Below, piece after piece: positions 55,221 to 63,948 of a stretch of 64,000 nt of DNA. The DNA is from Devosia riboflavina. Lineage in GTDB: Bacteria; Pseudomonadota; Alphaproteobacteria; Rhizobiales; Devosiaceae. Numbering within the stretch: position 1 is the first letter of the stretch; each line of letters begins with the position of its first letter. The DNA is taken from the NCBI RefSeq assembly GCF_000743575.1, contig NZ_JQGC01000026.1, positions 1-64,000 of the forward strand, written 5' to 3'. Position numbers and translations under genes: made by a program. The notes under the pieces are model-generated. The model made no database searches. It worked only from the letters and a program-made list of their open reading frames with translations, and was not told where the DNA came from.

Positions 55221-58034
55221 GTGCGTAGCGAAATCGATGGCTTAGCCGACATTTTTCCTGGCGAAAGCATCATGGCAAAGGCCATGCGAGAGCGGGACTG
55301 GACCGAGACCCCGCTTGGCGATCCCCGCGACTGGCCGGACGCTCTCAAAATACCGTTGCGCATGTTGCTGACCTCCCGCTTCGAGATGTGGCTCGGCTGG
55401 GGTCCAGATCTCATTTTCTTCTACAACGACGCATATATTCCAACGCTTGGCCTCAAGCATCCCAATATGCTTGGCCGCCCGTTTCGAGAGGTGTGGTCGG
55501 AGGTTTACGAGGACGTTGCCAATCAGGTCGAACTGGTAAAGGCGGGGAAGGCCACCTGGAACAAAGCCCTGCTTTTGCTGCTGGAGCGCAGCGGATTTCC
55601 GGAAGAAACCTATCACAGTTTTTCCTATAGCCCGCTGTTCCAAGCCGATGGAAGCGTCGGAGGGTTGTTCTGCGTCGTCACCGAGGAAACAGCTCGCATC
55701 ATCAGCGAACGTCGCCTTGAAACATTGCGGCAGCTTGGAAGCAGGCTTTCGGCCGTCAGGGACATGCCAGGCCTTCATGCCGCCGTTCAGTCGGCATTCT
55801 CTACAAACCGCCGAGACTTTCCCTTCGTAGAAATGCGGCTCGCTGACCAAGTGGTCGCGGATGGTGTACCTGTCTTCGAAGGCGTGGTCGGGACGTCTCT
55901 TCGGGATGCCGAAGTCGCCGGCAAATACCTCGCTCTTCCGCCGGATCGCTCCTGGCCGACAGGCGACTGGGATCGACCACCGGCCGAGGCGATTGCGATC
56001 GCCATTCCGGAGTTAGGCACGGACAAGACTGCGGGCCTACTGGTCATGGGCCTGAATCCCTATCGGGGTCTTAACGATGACGTGCTGAATGTTGTTCGGC
56101 TGGCTGCTGCCCAGATCGCTGGCGCGCTTGCCAATGTTGTCACACTTGGCAATGAAAAGCGCCGGGCAGATCGCATCTGGAGCGTGTCGCGGGATTTGAT
56201 CGTCGTCGTGGACTCCGAGGGTGTCTTTCGTTCCGTCAGCCCCTCCTGGACCCGCATCCTTGGTCATGCGCCACAACATATCGTCGGGCGCCACTTTAGC
56301 GACTTCACGCACCCTGAGGATATCGAGAACAGCCGGGCAGCGCTGGCCAGGGCCCTCGGTGACGAGGAACTCGACAATTACGAAAACCGGTTTCGTGCCG
56401 TCGATGGCACCTATCACAGGATAGAGTGGCACACGACGCAGGAGGAAGGTCTGGTCTATGCCTATGGGCGAGACGTGACTGAGCGGCGGCAGGTCGAACA
56501 AGCGCTGAACGACAGCGAAAAGCAGTTCCGCCACCTTGTGCAGGGGGTCACCGACTACGCGATCTATATGATCGATCTGGAGGGCCGCGTTTCCAGTTGG
56601 AACGAAGGTGCTCGCAGGATCAAGGGCTACGAGCCCGAAGAAGTCATCGGCAAGCACTTCTCGCGCTTCTATCGGGAAGAAGACCGGAACAATGGTGAAC
56701 CGACGAGGGCTCTCGAAACGGCACGCAGGGAGGGCCGGTTTAGCGCGGAAGGCTGGCGGGTACGAAAGAACGGCGATCTCTTCCGCGCCAGCGTGGTGAT
56801 CGACGCCATCCGCGACGACGAGGGCCGCCCCATCGGCTTTGCCAAGATTACGCGCGACATTACGGAACGCGAGGCGACCCAGCGCGAACTGGAAGCTGCG
56901 CGCGAAGCTCTGTTCCAATCTCAAAAGATGGAGGCCATTGGCCAGCTCACCGGGGGCGTTGCCCATGACTTCAACAACCTGCTGATGGCGGTCATGAGCA
57001 GCCTCGAATTGTTGCAAAAGCATCTACCGCCGGATCAGATGTCGCGAAGGCTGCTCGACAATGCGATTGAAGGCGCCAAGCGCGGCGCCACGTTGACCCA
57101 GCGCATGTTGGCTTTTGCGCGACGCCAGGACCTGCATCTCGATCGGGTCGACGTTGCCGGCCTTTTGGCCGGAATGAGCGATCTGGTGCAAAGATCGATC
57201 GGACCGGAATGGCCGATCACCACCAACTTCCCGCTGAAATTGCCGGCAGTTCGGGTCGATGCCAATCAGCTCGAAATGTCACTCCTCAATCTGATCGTCA
57301 ACGCCCGCGACGCAACACCGAATGGCGGACCCATCGTGATTTCCGCGGACCGCCGCCGGATCGAGAACGGGATGGGGGCGACCTTGGCCAGTGGCGACTA
57401 CATTCGCATGGTGGTCGAGGACAAGGGCAGTGGCATGGACGCCGAGACCTTGCGGCGCGCAACCGAGCCTTTCTTCACGACCAAGGGGGTCGGAAAGGGA
57501 ACGGGTCTGGGCCTACCGATGGTACATGGCATGGCGAAGCAATTGGGCGGAGACTTCGAGATCGAGAGCAAGCCGGGCGAAGGCACGAAGGCCATTCTTT
57601 GGCTGCCGATCGCCGAAGCCGAGGTTTCTCGTCCGGCGCCAATCGAGAACGATGCCGTCCAACCGCCCGTGCCACGGCTTACCGTGCTGGTGGCCGACGA
57701 CGACGCTCTGGTGTTGATGAATACAACTGCCTTGCTGGAAGACCTCGGCCATGAGGTCGTCGAAGCCTATTCGGGCGGCGACGCGCTGAAGAAGTTTCGC
57801 GCCCGCAACGACATCGACCTCATTATTACCGACCAGGCAATGCCCAATATGACGGGCACACAATTGATCAAAGCCATCGACGAGGACCGTCCCGGCATTC
57901 CGGCCATTATCGCCAGTGGATATGGCGAAGGCGTAGATTTGCCCGGTAGGCGCGTAGAGCGGTTGGGCAAGCCGTTCGATCAGGCGCGCCTTGCCAGATC
58001 CATTGCACGGGTCATGGATCGCAGCTCGGCTTAA
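55221..58034 (+). CDS. Hybrid histidine kinase with PAS/GAF sensors and receiver
   Basis: 937 residues from a GTG at 55221. No membrane helix. Order: an N-terminal PAS-like domain (about 45-145, FFYNDAYIPTLGLKHPNMLG), a GAF-like region (150-310), PAS domains (about 320-430 and 440-550, VTDYAIYMIDLEGRVSSWNE), HisKA with phospho-His in GGVAHDFNNLLMAVMSS (about 580), HATPase (DKGSGMDAETL, GTGLGLPMVHG) and a receiver with Asp in DLIITDQAMPNMTG (about 869). It is a soluble sensor, possibly light- or redox-responsive. It follows the SDR gene and converges on the J-domain gene. Confidence 0.92.
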   Translation: MRSEIDGLADIFPGESIMAKAMRERDWTETPLGDPRDWPDALKIPLRMLLTSRFEMWLGWGPDLIFFYNDAYIPTLGLKHPNMLGRPFREVWSEVYEDVANQVELVKAGKATWNKALLLLLERSGFPEETYHSFSYSPLFQADGSVGGLFCVVTEETARIISERRLETLRQLGSRLSAVRDMPGLHAAVQSAFSTNRRDFPFVEMRLADQVVADGVPVFEGVVGTSLRDAEVAGKYLALPPDRSWPTGDWDRPPAEAIAIAIPELGTDKTAGLLVMGLNPYRGLNDDVLNVVRLAAAQIAGALANVVTLGNEKRRADRIWSVSRDLIVVVDSEGVFRSVSPSWTRILGHAPQHIVGRHFSDFTHPEDIENSRAALARALGDEELDNYENRFRAVDGTYHRIEWHTTQEEGLVYAYGRDVTERRQVEQALNDSEKQFRHLVQGVTDYAIYMIDLEGRVSSWNEGARRIKGYEPEEVIGKHFSRFYREEDRNNGEPTRALETARREGRFSAEGWRVRKNGDLFRASVVIDAIRDDEGRPIGFAKITRDITEREATQRELEAAREALFQSQKMEAIGQLTGGVAHDFNNLLMAVMSSLELLQKHLPPDQMSRRLLDNAIEGAKRGATLTQRMLAFARRQDLHLDRVDVAGLLAGMSDLVQRSIGPEWPITTNFPLKLPAVRVDANQLEMSLLNLIVNARDATPNGGPIVISADRRRIENGMGATLASGDYIRMVVEDKGSGMDAETLRRATEPFFTTKGVGKGTGLGLPMVHGMAKQLGGDFEIESKPGEGTKAILWLPIAEAEVSRPAPIENDAVQPPVPRLTVLVADDDALVLMNTTALLEDLGHEVVEAYSGGDALKKFRARNDIDLIITDQAMPNMTGTQLIKAIDEDRPGIPAIIASGYGEGVDLPGRRVERLGKPFDQARLARSIARVMDRSSA

Positions 58035-58047
58035 CGACAACGGGGTG

Positions 58048-58752
58048 TCAGAGCGCCTGCTTAAGCAGCAGGTCGCGCGCCTGGTTGATTTTGGCGGCCA
58101 AGTAGCTGGAGCCGCCGTGATCGGGATGGACTGCCTTCATCAGATCGCGATGAGCGGCCCGGATTTCCTCATGGCTGGCGCCAGGCTTCAGGCCAAGGAC
58201 GTTATAGGCCTCGGCGACGGGATCGCCTGCCGTGTCGGCGCTCGATTTTTCGCCCGCGTCCTGGCTGGCGAAATACTCTCGCCAGCCGCTCCGATTGGCG
58301 TCAAGCCAGCTCTCGAGAAGCGTCAGGCTATCTGTGTCTTCTTCCACTTCGGCCAAGAGGATTCGGGTATCCATCTCGCCGAGGTCCATCAGGTCCATAC
58401 CGGCAAATTGACCATTGAGCACCCGGCCGGAGACTGCACCGGTGTCATGATCCAGTTCCATGGCGAAGCTGTAACTTTGCACTTTCGAGGTATTGCCTGC
58501 GCCCGTCGCCGGCCCGTCGAAGGAAAATGCCCCCAATCGGCCCGTGCGCAACACTGCAAAGGCGCCCGCACCGACAAAGAGAGCAAGATCAAATCGTCTG
58601 GCGAAGAGTAAGCCCGCGGCGGCCAGAATGCCGAGCCCGCCAATCCCCCAGCGCAGGCCACGCCTTAGTATCCGTCGATCCATCCGAAGCAGATAATTGC
58701 CGAGGGCGAGAGCGCCCAAAAGAGCCAGTGCCCCTAGAAAAATATAGGTCAT
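58048..58752 (-). CDS. Membrane-anchored J-domain protein
   Basis: 234 residues. Two membrane segments at the N-terminus (about 5-22 and 38-66), a soluble linker, then a C-terminal J domain: [20 protein letters not shown] and [14 protein letters not shown] with the essential HPD. The J domain at the C-terminus with N-terminal anchor is DjlA-like but smaller. It recruits DnaK to the membrane. Its start overlaps the VWA gene stop by four bases, so the two are co-translated. It converges with the hybrid kinase gene, 13 bases apart. Confidence 0.85.
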   Translation of the reverse strand: MTYIFLGALALLGALALGNYLLRMDRRILRRGLRWGIGGLGILAAAGLLFARRFDLALFVGAGAFAVLRTGRLGAFSFDGPATGAGNTSKVQSYSFAMELDHDTGAVSGRVLNGQFAGMDLMDLGEMDTRILLAEVEEDTDSLTLLESWLDANRSGWREYFASQDAGEKSSADTAGDPVAEAYNVLGLKPGASHEEIRAAHRDLMKAVHPDHGGSSYLAAKINQARDLLLKQAL

Positions 58753-59468
58753 GGCGGCAATTGAGCCAGCAATGTCTTGGCCTGGTTGCTGTCCTGCAGT
58801 TTCAGCATTTTCCTGCCGCCGCTGGCATAAACTGCGACCGCCTTGAGCAAAGCCGCTAATTCCTGTGGCGCTGAAGCATCAAAGCGGGCGTAGGCGCCCT
58901 TGCTTAACTTGGCAAAGCCCCGAAAGGCGGCCTCGACCGCGGCATCACGGCCTTCCTGGAAGACAAAAATGGGTAGACCGAGTAGCCCCAATTGCCCCGC
59001 TTGCTCAGACAGCAGATCGACATTTTCCTCCATCGCATCGCCAACATAGATCACCGCATTTATCCGCTGTTTCGTATGCTCGGCCCGCGCGTGAGAGAAG
59101 ACTTTGGAAATCTGCGTATTCCCGCCACGGCAATCGATGCCGCCCATAAGCCTGGCCAAGGCATCGCCATCGATGACCCATCTGCTGGCCCTGCATTCGC
59201 CAAACCCGCGAAAATAGAGCAATTGCACCTGCAAAGCGCTCTGTTTGGGGATGGCACGAAACATTTCCGCCTGCAGCGAACAGGCAAGGTCCCATGTGGG
59301 CTGGCGGCTCATCGTCGCGTCGAGGGCAAACAGCAGCCGCCCATCCTGCGCGGCATTGGGGCGAGCCAGGGCGCCAACCTTTTTGACGAAAGCAGCGATA
59401 TCGCCACTCACCCTGCCCTTCTCGGGCAAGCCAGATGTTTCCCGCGCGTCGAGGTCCTTTTTCGCCAT
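58749..59468 (-). CDS. von Willebrand factor A domain protein
   Basis: 239 residues. VWA fold with a MIDAS motif in [20 protein letters not shown] (D-x-T-x-S), [17 protein letters not shown] and [16 protein letters not shown] as later metal ligands. A stretch near residues 1-40 is polar and unstructured. There is no signal peptide, so it is cytoplasmic. It is transcribed first of a two-gene pair with a membrane J-domain protein. VWA domains of this kind bind protein partners, so an assembly role with the J-domain chaperone is a reasonable guess. Confidence 0.85.
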   Translation of the reverse strand: MAKKDLDARETSGLPEKGRVSGDIAAFVKKVGALARPNAAQDGRLLFALDATMSRQPTWDLACSLQAEMFRAIPKQSALQVQLLYFRGFGECRASRWVIDGDALARLMGGIDCRGGNTQISKVFSHARAEHTKQRINAVIYVGDAMEENVDLLSEQAGQLGLLGLPIFVFQEGRDAAVEAAFRGFAKLSKGAYARFDASAPQELAALLKAVAVYASGGRKMLKLQDSNQAKTLLAQLPP

Positions 59469-59846
59469 TGCTTCAATATGTGAGGCAAGGACAACGGCTG
59501 CAAGACCCGAGCCGTCCAGGCAACGAACCTGTTTGCGTCCGAGCAGTTCTATTCTGAATGGGTCGGGACAAAAAAACTGGGTCGCCTAAACCTCTTAAAT
59601 TGCACAATCGTCCAAATTTTCCTGGGTCGAACTGCCAAGGATTTCTGGGGCGATAACGACAGGTCGCCAAATGGTCCTGTTCAGATCAGTTGGGGCAGGA
59701 CGGCCTCTGACTGATCTGATGTCAGGACCAAGAAATCCTGAATCGGTCAGACGCCCGCATTTCCTCGAGTCGCCAAAAATCGGTGACTCGGTTTTCCAAG
59801 GAAACGTGAATCGGCCTTTAGGAGACCGACATCTCCACGAGAACAG
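59469..59846. repeat. Structured gene-free region with long inverted repeats
   Basis: No gene over about 380 bases. The arms of an interrupted stem match: GGATTTCT (59639-59646) with AGAAATCC (59731-59738), TGGTCCTG (59672-59679) with CAGGACCA (59723-59730), and CAGATCAGT (59682-59690) with ACTGATCTG (59710-59718). A 19-base loop lies between the inner arms and a 25-base insertion sits in one arm. Further on, CGAGTC...GACTCG around 59768-59792 forms a second hairpin followed by GTTTTCC. It could be a small RNA, a folded leader or remains of a mobile repeat. Confidence 0.6.
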
Positions 59847-60464
59847 CTATTTTTTCTTTTGAGTGCTTCCGCTGTCTAGCGTTCGCAGCGAGTAGTGGGC
59901 TCTGATCATCGCTGCGGATAATTCTCTGCCATCGCGCACCCATTCCAAGAAATCAAACGGATGCGCCACCACGACGGTGGCGCCGTCCGGCCTCTGATGG
60001 ATGATCGCCGACAGTTGTCGTGCTTTTCCATCAGGTAGCTTCGCCTGCTGAATGTCAAAAACCTGAGCTTCTTTGTTCTCGAAATCACGCAGATTGTCGG
60101 TGATCAAAAAATCGGCGCCGCCAGCAAGTGCGCCGGCCAAAACTCCAGCATCCTCCAGATCTTTCATCTGAAGGGTTTCAGCACCGAAATGTACGAACGG
60201 GTCAACCTGCTCGGGCCCTGCCTGCGCCAGCGAGATGAGGCCATCTACCACTCTCGCAATAAGAGGCATCGGCGCTCCGAGCTCCGAAGCCTTCTCCTGG
60301 AAGGTGGAAATGACTCCCTTCGGCAATATGAGTTGCACCGGAACTTCGCCGATCTTCATATCCCGAACGAAGCCAACCAGAGTTTGGCTTGAAGTGTCGG
60401 CCTTACCCGCTATTACTGCCCTGAGGTATTGCACCCAGATATTGACATCGAGGCAAATGCGCAT
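59847..60464 (-). CDS. PIN-domain protein, probable VapC-type toxin
   Basis: 205 residues. PIN fold with the first acid in ICLDVNIWVQYL (D6), middle acids in DAETLQMKDLEDAGVLAGAL-like helix (MKDLEDAGVL) and the late acid in ADFLITDNLRDF. Those acids chelate the metal of VapC-like RNases. It is about 60 residues longer than a minimal VapC, with a basic Lys-rich tail. It follows, by nine bases, a ribbon-helix-helix-type gene, so a toxin-antitoxin pair is likely. Confidence 0.8.
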   Translation of the reverse strand: MRICLDVNIWVQYLRAVIAGKADTSSQTLVGFVRDMKIGEVPVQLILPKGVISTFQEKASELGAPMPLIARVVDGLISLAQAGPEQVDPFVHFGAETLQMKDLEDAGVLAGALAGGADFLITDNLRDFENKEAQVFDIQQAKLPDGKARQLSAIIHQRPDGATVVVAHPFDFLEWVRDGRELSAAMIRAHYSLRTLDSGSTQKKK

Positions 60465-60473
60465 CGCGAGAAC

Positions 60474-60812
60474 TCAGCGGCTTCTGGTCATCGCCGTCGA
60501 CTGTTCCAGCAACTCCATGTCGGTCAGTTCCGCATCGCCCTCTTGAGCAAAATAGGGGGCAATCTCAGCCATGGCCGCATCAAATTTCGTCCGTGCAATG
60601 TAGGCCATCATCTCCCTAGTCATATCCTGGAAAACCTTTGCATTGCTGCGACGAGCTGCCAGCAGGCTATCACGCAAGGGTTTGGGGAAGTCGGAAAACA
60701 CCAACAAGGCGTTCTCCACTACGTTGGAAACCGTCCGATTTTCTTCTTCCGCCATGCGCTTGGTAACAGCAGCCAGATCGTTGTTGACGTTTGCAGACAA
60801 CGTCACAGACAT
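60474..60812 (-). CDS. Ribbon-helix-helix antitoxin-like protein
   Basis: 112 residues from the ATG at 60812 with GGAGG upstream; an earlier ATG at 60824 is less likely. The N-terminus SVTLSANVNNDLAAVTKRMA and NRTVSNVVENALLVF fits a CopG/RHH DNA-binding fold. The C-terminal acidic half would embrace the toxin. Gene order antitoxin-then-toxin is standard for vapBC-like modules. Confidence 0.75.
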   Translation of the reverse strand: MSVTLSANVNNDLAAVTKRMAEEENRTVSNVVENALLVFSDFPKPLRDSLLAARRSNAKVFQDMTREMMAYIARTKFDAAMAEIAPYFAQEGDAELTDMELLEQSTAMTRSR

Positions 60813-60930
60813 CGCGACCTCCATAGAAGTGAGGTAGTTCTATATCATGTGTGGCGTTTCCTTTTCAACGCCATAGGAACCTAGCGTCGTCCCCACCAAG
60901 TCAACTCCATCGGGCATCTGACGGTAGATA

Positions 60931-61007
60931 TGGCGGTCGCGGAGGAACTCGAATCCCCGGCCTTCGGATTCGGAATCCGACGCTCTATCCAGCTGAGCTA
61001 CGCGACC
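60931..61007 (-). tRNA. tRNA-Arg (anticodon CCG)
   Basis: Read on the minus strand the cloverleaf begins GGTCGCG and pairs with CGCGACC, followed by discriminator G and an encoded CCA. The anticodon stem TCGGA/TCCGA is perfect; the loop TTCCGAA gives anticodon CCG. It is the last of three tandem arginine tRNA genes on the minus strand. Confidence 0.93.
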
Positions 61008-61014
61008 ATACCTG

Positions 61015-61089
61015 GGCCTTCGGAGGGACTCGAACCCCCGACCATATCCCTAGGACGGATCCGCTCTGATCCAGCTGAGCTACGAAGGC
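61015..61089 (-). tRNA. tRNA-Arg (anticodon CCU), unusual anticodon arm
   Basis: Acceptor arms GCCTTCG/CGAAGGC, D arm GCTC/GAGC and T arm (GGGGG/CCCTC with TTCGAGT loop) are sound. The anticodon arm is GATCC/GGATA with a mismatch at the first pair, and the loop GTCCTAG (positions 32 and 38 both G) has anticodon CCU. CCA is not encoded. It may still be functional or may be a degenerate copy. Confidence 0.75.
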
Positions 61090-61127
61090 GAACTGGGTGC
61101 CGTCGCGAAAATCGCGCCTGGCTAATC

Positions 61128-61204
61128 TGGTGACCCCTGGTGGGTTCGAACCACCGACAACCGGCTTAGAAGGCCGATGCTCTATCCAGCTGAGCTAAGG
61201 GGCC
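61128..61204 (-). tRNA. tRNA-Arg (anticodon UCU)
   Basis: Acceptor GGCCCCT pairs with AGGGGTC (one G-U), discriminator A and CCA encoded. The anticodon stem TCGGC/GCCGG has one U-G pair; the loop CTTCTAA gives UCU. It is the first of the minus-strand trio. Together the three read the rarer arginine codons CGG, AGG and AGA. Confidence 0.93.
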
Positions 61205-61663
61205 AATCCGCCTAGGCAGGCTCAAATTGTAAGATCGACCCAAAATTCTTTGGGATCGACCCAGCTTCAATTTGGCCTGACAGAATGGTGGATATTTGGC
61301 GCACCCGCTGCGAGATAGATGGGCACTGTAATTGCTGGGAAATTTTGCTTCTCATGGACCGATGAGCGGCAGCTTTGGGCCGCCACCCTAACATTCCTAC
61401 TCGCTTGGCCAATGACAAAAATGGGGCCGTTTGAAGACTGGCCGCTTCCCGAGTCCAAAGCGTCGATAGCTGCCGTTTAGGCCAGGCTGTCCCAGCGCGC
61501 TTGTAGACCCATTCTCGCTGTTGAGGCGGTATGACGAGGTCCCAAAAACGTGGCAACCGAGTTTGCGTTAGGTCATCAACCTAGGTCGACGCCACCATTG
61601 GCTCCCGGACTGTTCCGCAACGCAGCCGGCGCGACTCCATGCGAGCGCTGGTTCTACCGGATG
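61205..61663. other. Gene-free region between tRNA cluster and gpmI
   Basis: About 460 bases with no supported gene. The longest frame (61212-61556, minus) is Arg/Ser/Gln-rich with no domain and no ribosome site. The tRNA promoter should lie in the part next to 61204, upstream of the transcribed strand. No clear terminator for gpmI was seen. Confidence 0.4.
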
Positions 61664-63181
61664 TCACGCTAGCAGCGATGTCCCCGACATCTCCTGCGGC
61701 TTCTTCAGATCCATCAGCTGGATCAATGTCGGAGCCACGTCTGCCAAGCGGCCGCTGCGAAGCGACCGATGAGTGGTGTTATAGAGTATGGCCGGGACCG
61801 GATTAGTGGTGTGCGCAGTGTGGGGCCCGCCGGTGAGGGGATCACGCATCTGCTCGCAATTGCCATGATCGGCCGTCACCATCAGCACCCCATTGGCCGA
61901 ATGGATCGCCTCCGCAATTCGCCCGAGTTGAAGATCGACCGCTTCGACCGCGGCGATTGCTGCCTCAAGATTGCCAGTGTGGCCGACCATGTCGGGGTTG
62001 GCGAAATTGACGATGATCAGATCGTAGCGTTTCGAGCCGATTGCCTCGACGGCACGATCGCCGACCATCGGGGCGGACATTTCAGGCTGCAGGTCATAGG
62101 TGGCGACTTTGGGCGAGTCGACAATGGTCCTCTCCTCGCCGACAAATGGCTCTTCCCTACCGCCGTTGAAGAAATAGGTGACGTGCGGATATTTCTCTGA
62201 CTCGGCAAGTCGCAATTGCCTGCTTCCGCCGAGCGCCACGGTCTCGCCCAGTCCGTTGGCAATGGTTTGCGGCGCTAACAGCGGCTTCAGCCATGGGTCA
62301 AATTCATCCCCATAGTGCGTCATGCTGACGGCTGCCGATAGTTGCGGCGCCTGGCGCGTGAACCCGTCGAAATCAGGAAGGAGCAGCGCGGCCATCAACT
62401 GCTTGACACGATCTGCGCGGAAGTTGAAGCAAAGGACGGCGTCCCCGTCCTTGATGCCACCGAATTTACCGATAACCGACGCAGGCACAAACTCGTCGGT
62501 GACAGAGTTCGCATAGGCCGCGTCAACGGCTTCCTGCGCCGTAGCGCTATTCTGCCCACGGCCCGTGACGATCGCGTCATAAGCTTGCTGTAGCCGCTCC
62601 CAACGCTGGTCACGGTCCATTACCCAATAGCGGCCGGTCACTGTGGCGATATCTACGCCGGGTGGCAGGGCGGCGTCGATCTCGGCCAAATAGCCTGCTG
62701 CAGCCTCGGGCGGGGTATCGCGCCCGTCCGTAAAGGCGTGAATCACCGTTGGAACGCCGGATTGCTGCAATACTCGGGCAAGGGCCACTGCATGGTCCTG
62801 ATGCGAATGCACGCCGCCGGGCGAAACCAGCCCCATCAGATGACAGGTCCCGCCGCTTGCCTTGAGCGCCGCTGGCAGCCCCGAGGCCATGACGGCGCCC
62901 GCCAGCGTTCCGTCCTCAATTGCCTTTGTGATGCGGACCAGATCCTGCAGGACGACTCGGCCTGCTCCGATGTTGAGGTGGCCGACTTCGGAATTGCCCA
63001 TCTGGCCATCCAGAAGCCCGACATCCAGGCCAGATGTTGCAAGGAAACTGCGCGGACAGCTTTCCCACAGGCGATCAAAATGTGGTGTGTGGGCAAGCCG
63101 CACCGCGTTGTCGGCGCTCTCTTCACGCCAGCCCCAGCCATCGAGGATAGCTAGCATTACTGGCTTAGGAGCTACGTTCAA
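61664..63181 (-). CDS. gpmI: 2,3-bisphosphoglycerate-independent phosphoglycerate mutase
   Basis: 505 residues from a TTG at 63181 (MNVAPKPVML), with GGGAG just upstream; this length and N-terminus match the family better than the ATG at 63235. The alkaline-phosphatase-like core begins LAILDGWGWREE and the nucleophile Ser is in GNSEVGHLNIGAGR. ITKAIEDGTL, FTDGRDTPPEAA, FNFRADRVKQL, NFANPDMVGHTGN and VTADHGNCEQMRDP are all in place, so both metal sites and the transferase domain are complete. It interconverts 3- and 2-phosphoglycerate in glycolysis. Confidence 0.94.
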   Translation of the reverse strand: MNVAPKPVMLAILDGWGWREESADNAVRLAHTPHFDRLWESCPRSFLATSGLDVGLLDGQMGNSEVGHLNIGAGRVVLQDLVRITKAIEDGTLAGAVMASGLPAALKASGGTCHLMGLVSPGGVHSHQDHAVALARVLQQSGVPTVIHAFTDGRDTPPEAAAGYLAEIDAALPPGVDIATVTGRYWVMDRDQRWERLQQAYDAIVTGRGQNSATAQEAVDAAYANSVTDEFVPASVIGKFGGIKDGDAVLCFNFRADRVKQLMAALLLPDFDGFTRQAPQLSAAVSMTHYGDEFDPWLKPLLAPQTIANGLGETVALGGSRQLRLAESEKYPHVTYFFNGGREEPFVGEERTIVDSPKVATYDLQPEMSAPMVGDRAVEAIGSKRYDLIIVNFANPDMVGHTGNLEAAIAAVEAVDLQLGRIAEAIHSANGVLMVTADHGNCEQMRDPLTGGPHTAHTTNPVPAILYNTTHRSLRSGRLADVAPTLIQLMDLKKPQEMSGTSLLA

Positions 63182-63309
63182 TTCTCCCGGCACCCAAAGA
63201 CCTCGCTCTGTTGATTGGCTATTGTCGCCCACCATATTGCAGCGACCGAACAAGGAAATTTGCTGCAGACGCGCCTGCCGCCAGTGTCACCGTACCTCCA
63301 CCATTTCGT

Positions 63310-63519
63310 CTATCGCCAGGCGCTTTCGTTCTTGCTTTCGTAGTCGCTAAACGCCTTCTTGATGCCGCCCAATACCTCGGCCGACGTCTCGAACATGGCT
63401 TTGAGCTGCGGCTCATCAACCTTCTCAATGTCCTGGCGCAGGTGGTCCATCAGCTCCTGAAGGCGCTGCTGCATCTGTTGGGTTTGGTGGCGTGGATCGC
63501 GGTCTGTTTCGCTGGCCAT
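63310..63519 (-). CDS. Small helical hypothetical protein
   Basis: 69 residues from an ATG with AGGAGG upstream. Almost wholly helical, with heptad-like stretches (QMQQRLQELMDHLRQDIEKV, then LKAMFETSAEVLGGIKKAF). There is no membrane segment. I do not recognise a named family. It diverges from the PadR gene and precedes gpmI on the same strand by about 130 bases. Confidence 0.65.
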   Translation of the reverse strand: MASETDRDPRHQTQQMQQRLQELMDHLRQDIEKVDEPQLKAMFETSAEVLGGIKKAFSDYESKNESAWR

Positions 63520-63639
63520 GAAAGCCTCCTATGATTGCCGTGGACTCATCGCGCGATGAGTTGTCAGGATAACAACCTCTTCGTACAATCGGTTCCCGAT
63601 ATCGAGATTCGATTGTGTGGAACTCAATGCGATTGCAGC

Positions 63640-63948
63640 ATGGAACACCAGGAACTGCTGGCAGGCTTCATCCGGATGCATATCCTGCATCATGCGGCGG
63701 AAGGGGATCTCTATGGTCACTGGATGATCGAGGAACTCGCCCATCACGGCTACAAAATCAGCCCGGGCACGCTTTATCCAATGCTGCACGCAATGGAGCG
63801 CAAGGGGTATCTCACGTCCAGGAGCGAGCGGGTCGGGCGGTCCGTGCGGCGGGTCTATCGCGCAACACCTTACGGCATCGAGGGCCTGCAAGCAGCTCGC
63901 GACAAGATCGGGGAGCTGTTTCATGAGGTCGGCAGTAGCAAATCCTGA
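63640..63948 (+). CDS. PadR-family transcriptional regulator
   Basis: 102 residues from the ATG at 63640 (MEHQELLAGFIRMHIL); the upstream frame to 63535 is unlikely coding. The PadR winged helix is clear: EGDLYGHWMIEELAHHGYKI, SPGTLYPMLHAMERKGYLTS and the wing VRRVYRATPYGIEGL. PadR proteins are repressors. It overlaps a chromate-transporter start by 26 bases. PadR-like genes often precede chrA and regulate it, so chromate- or stress-responsive control is likely. Confidence 0.9.
   Translation: MEHQELLAGFIRMHILHHAAEGDLYGHWMIEELAHHGYKISPGTLYPMLHAMERKGYLTSRSERVGRSVRRVYRATPYGIEGLQAARDKIGELFHEVGSSKS

Noticed and set aside
59631-59862. Short plus-strand frame in the structured region near 59.7 kb
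   Set aside because: It spans the inverted repeats and has no domain or ribosome site.
61212-61556. 114-codon minus-strand frame after the tRNA cluster
   Set aside because: No ribosome site, no domain, composition of chance translation.
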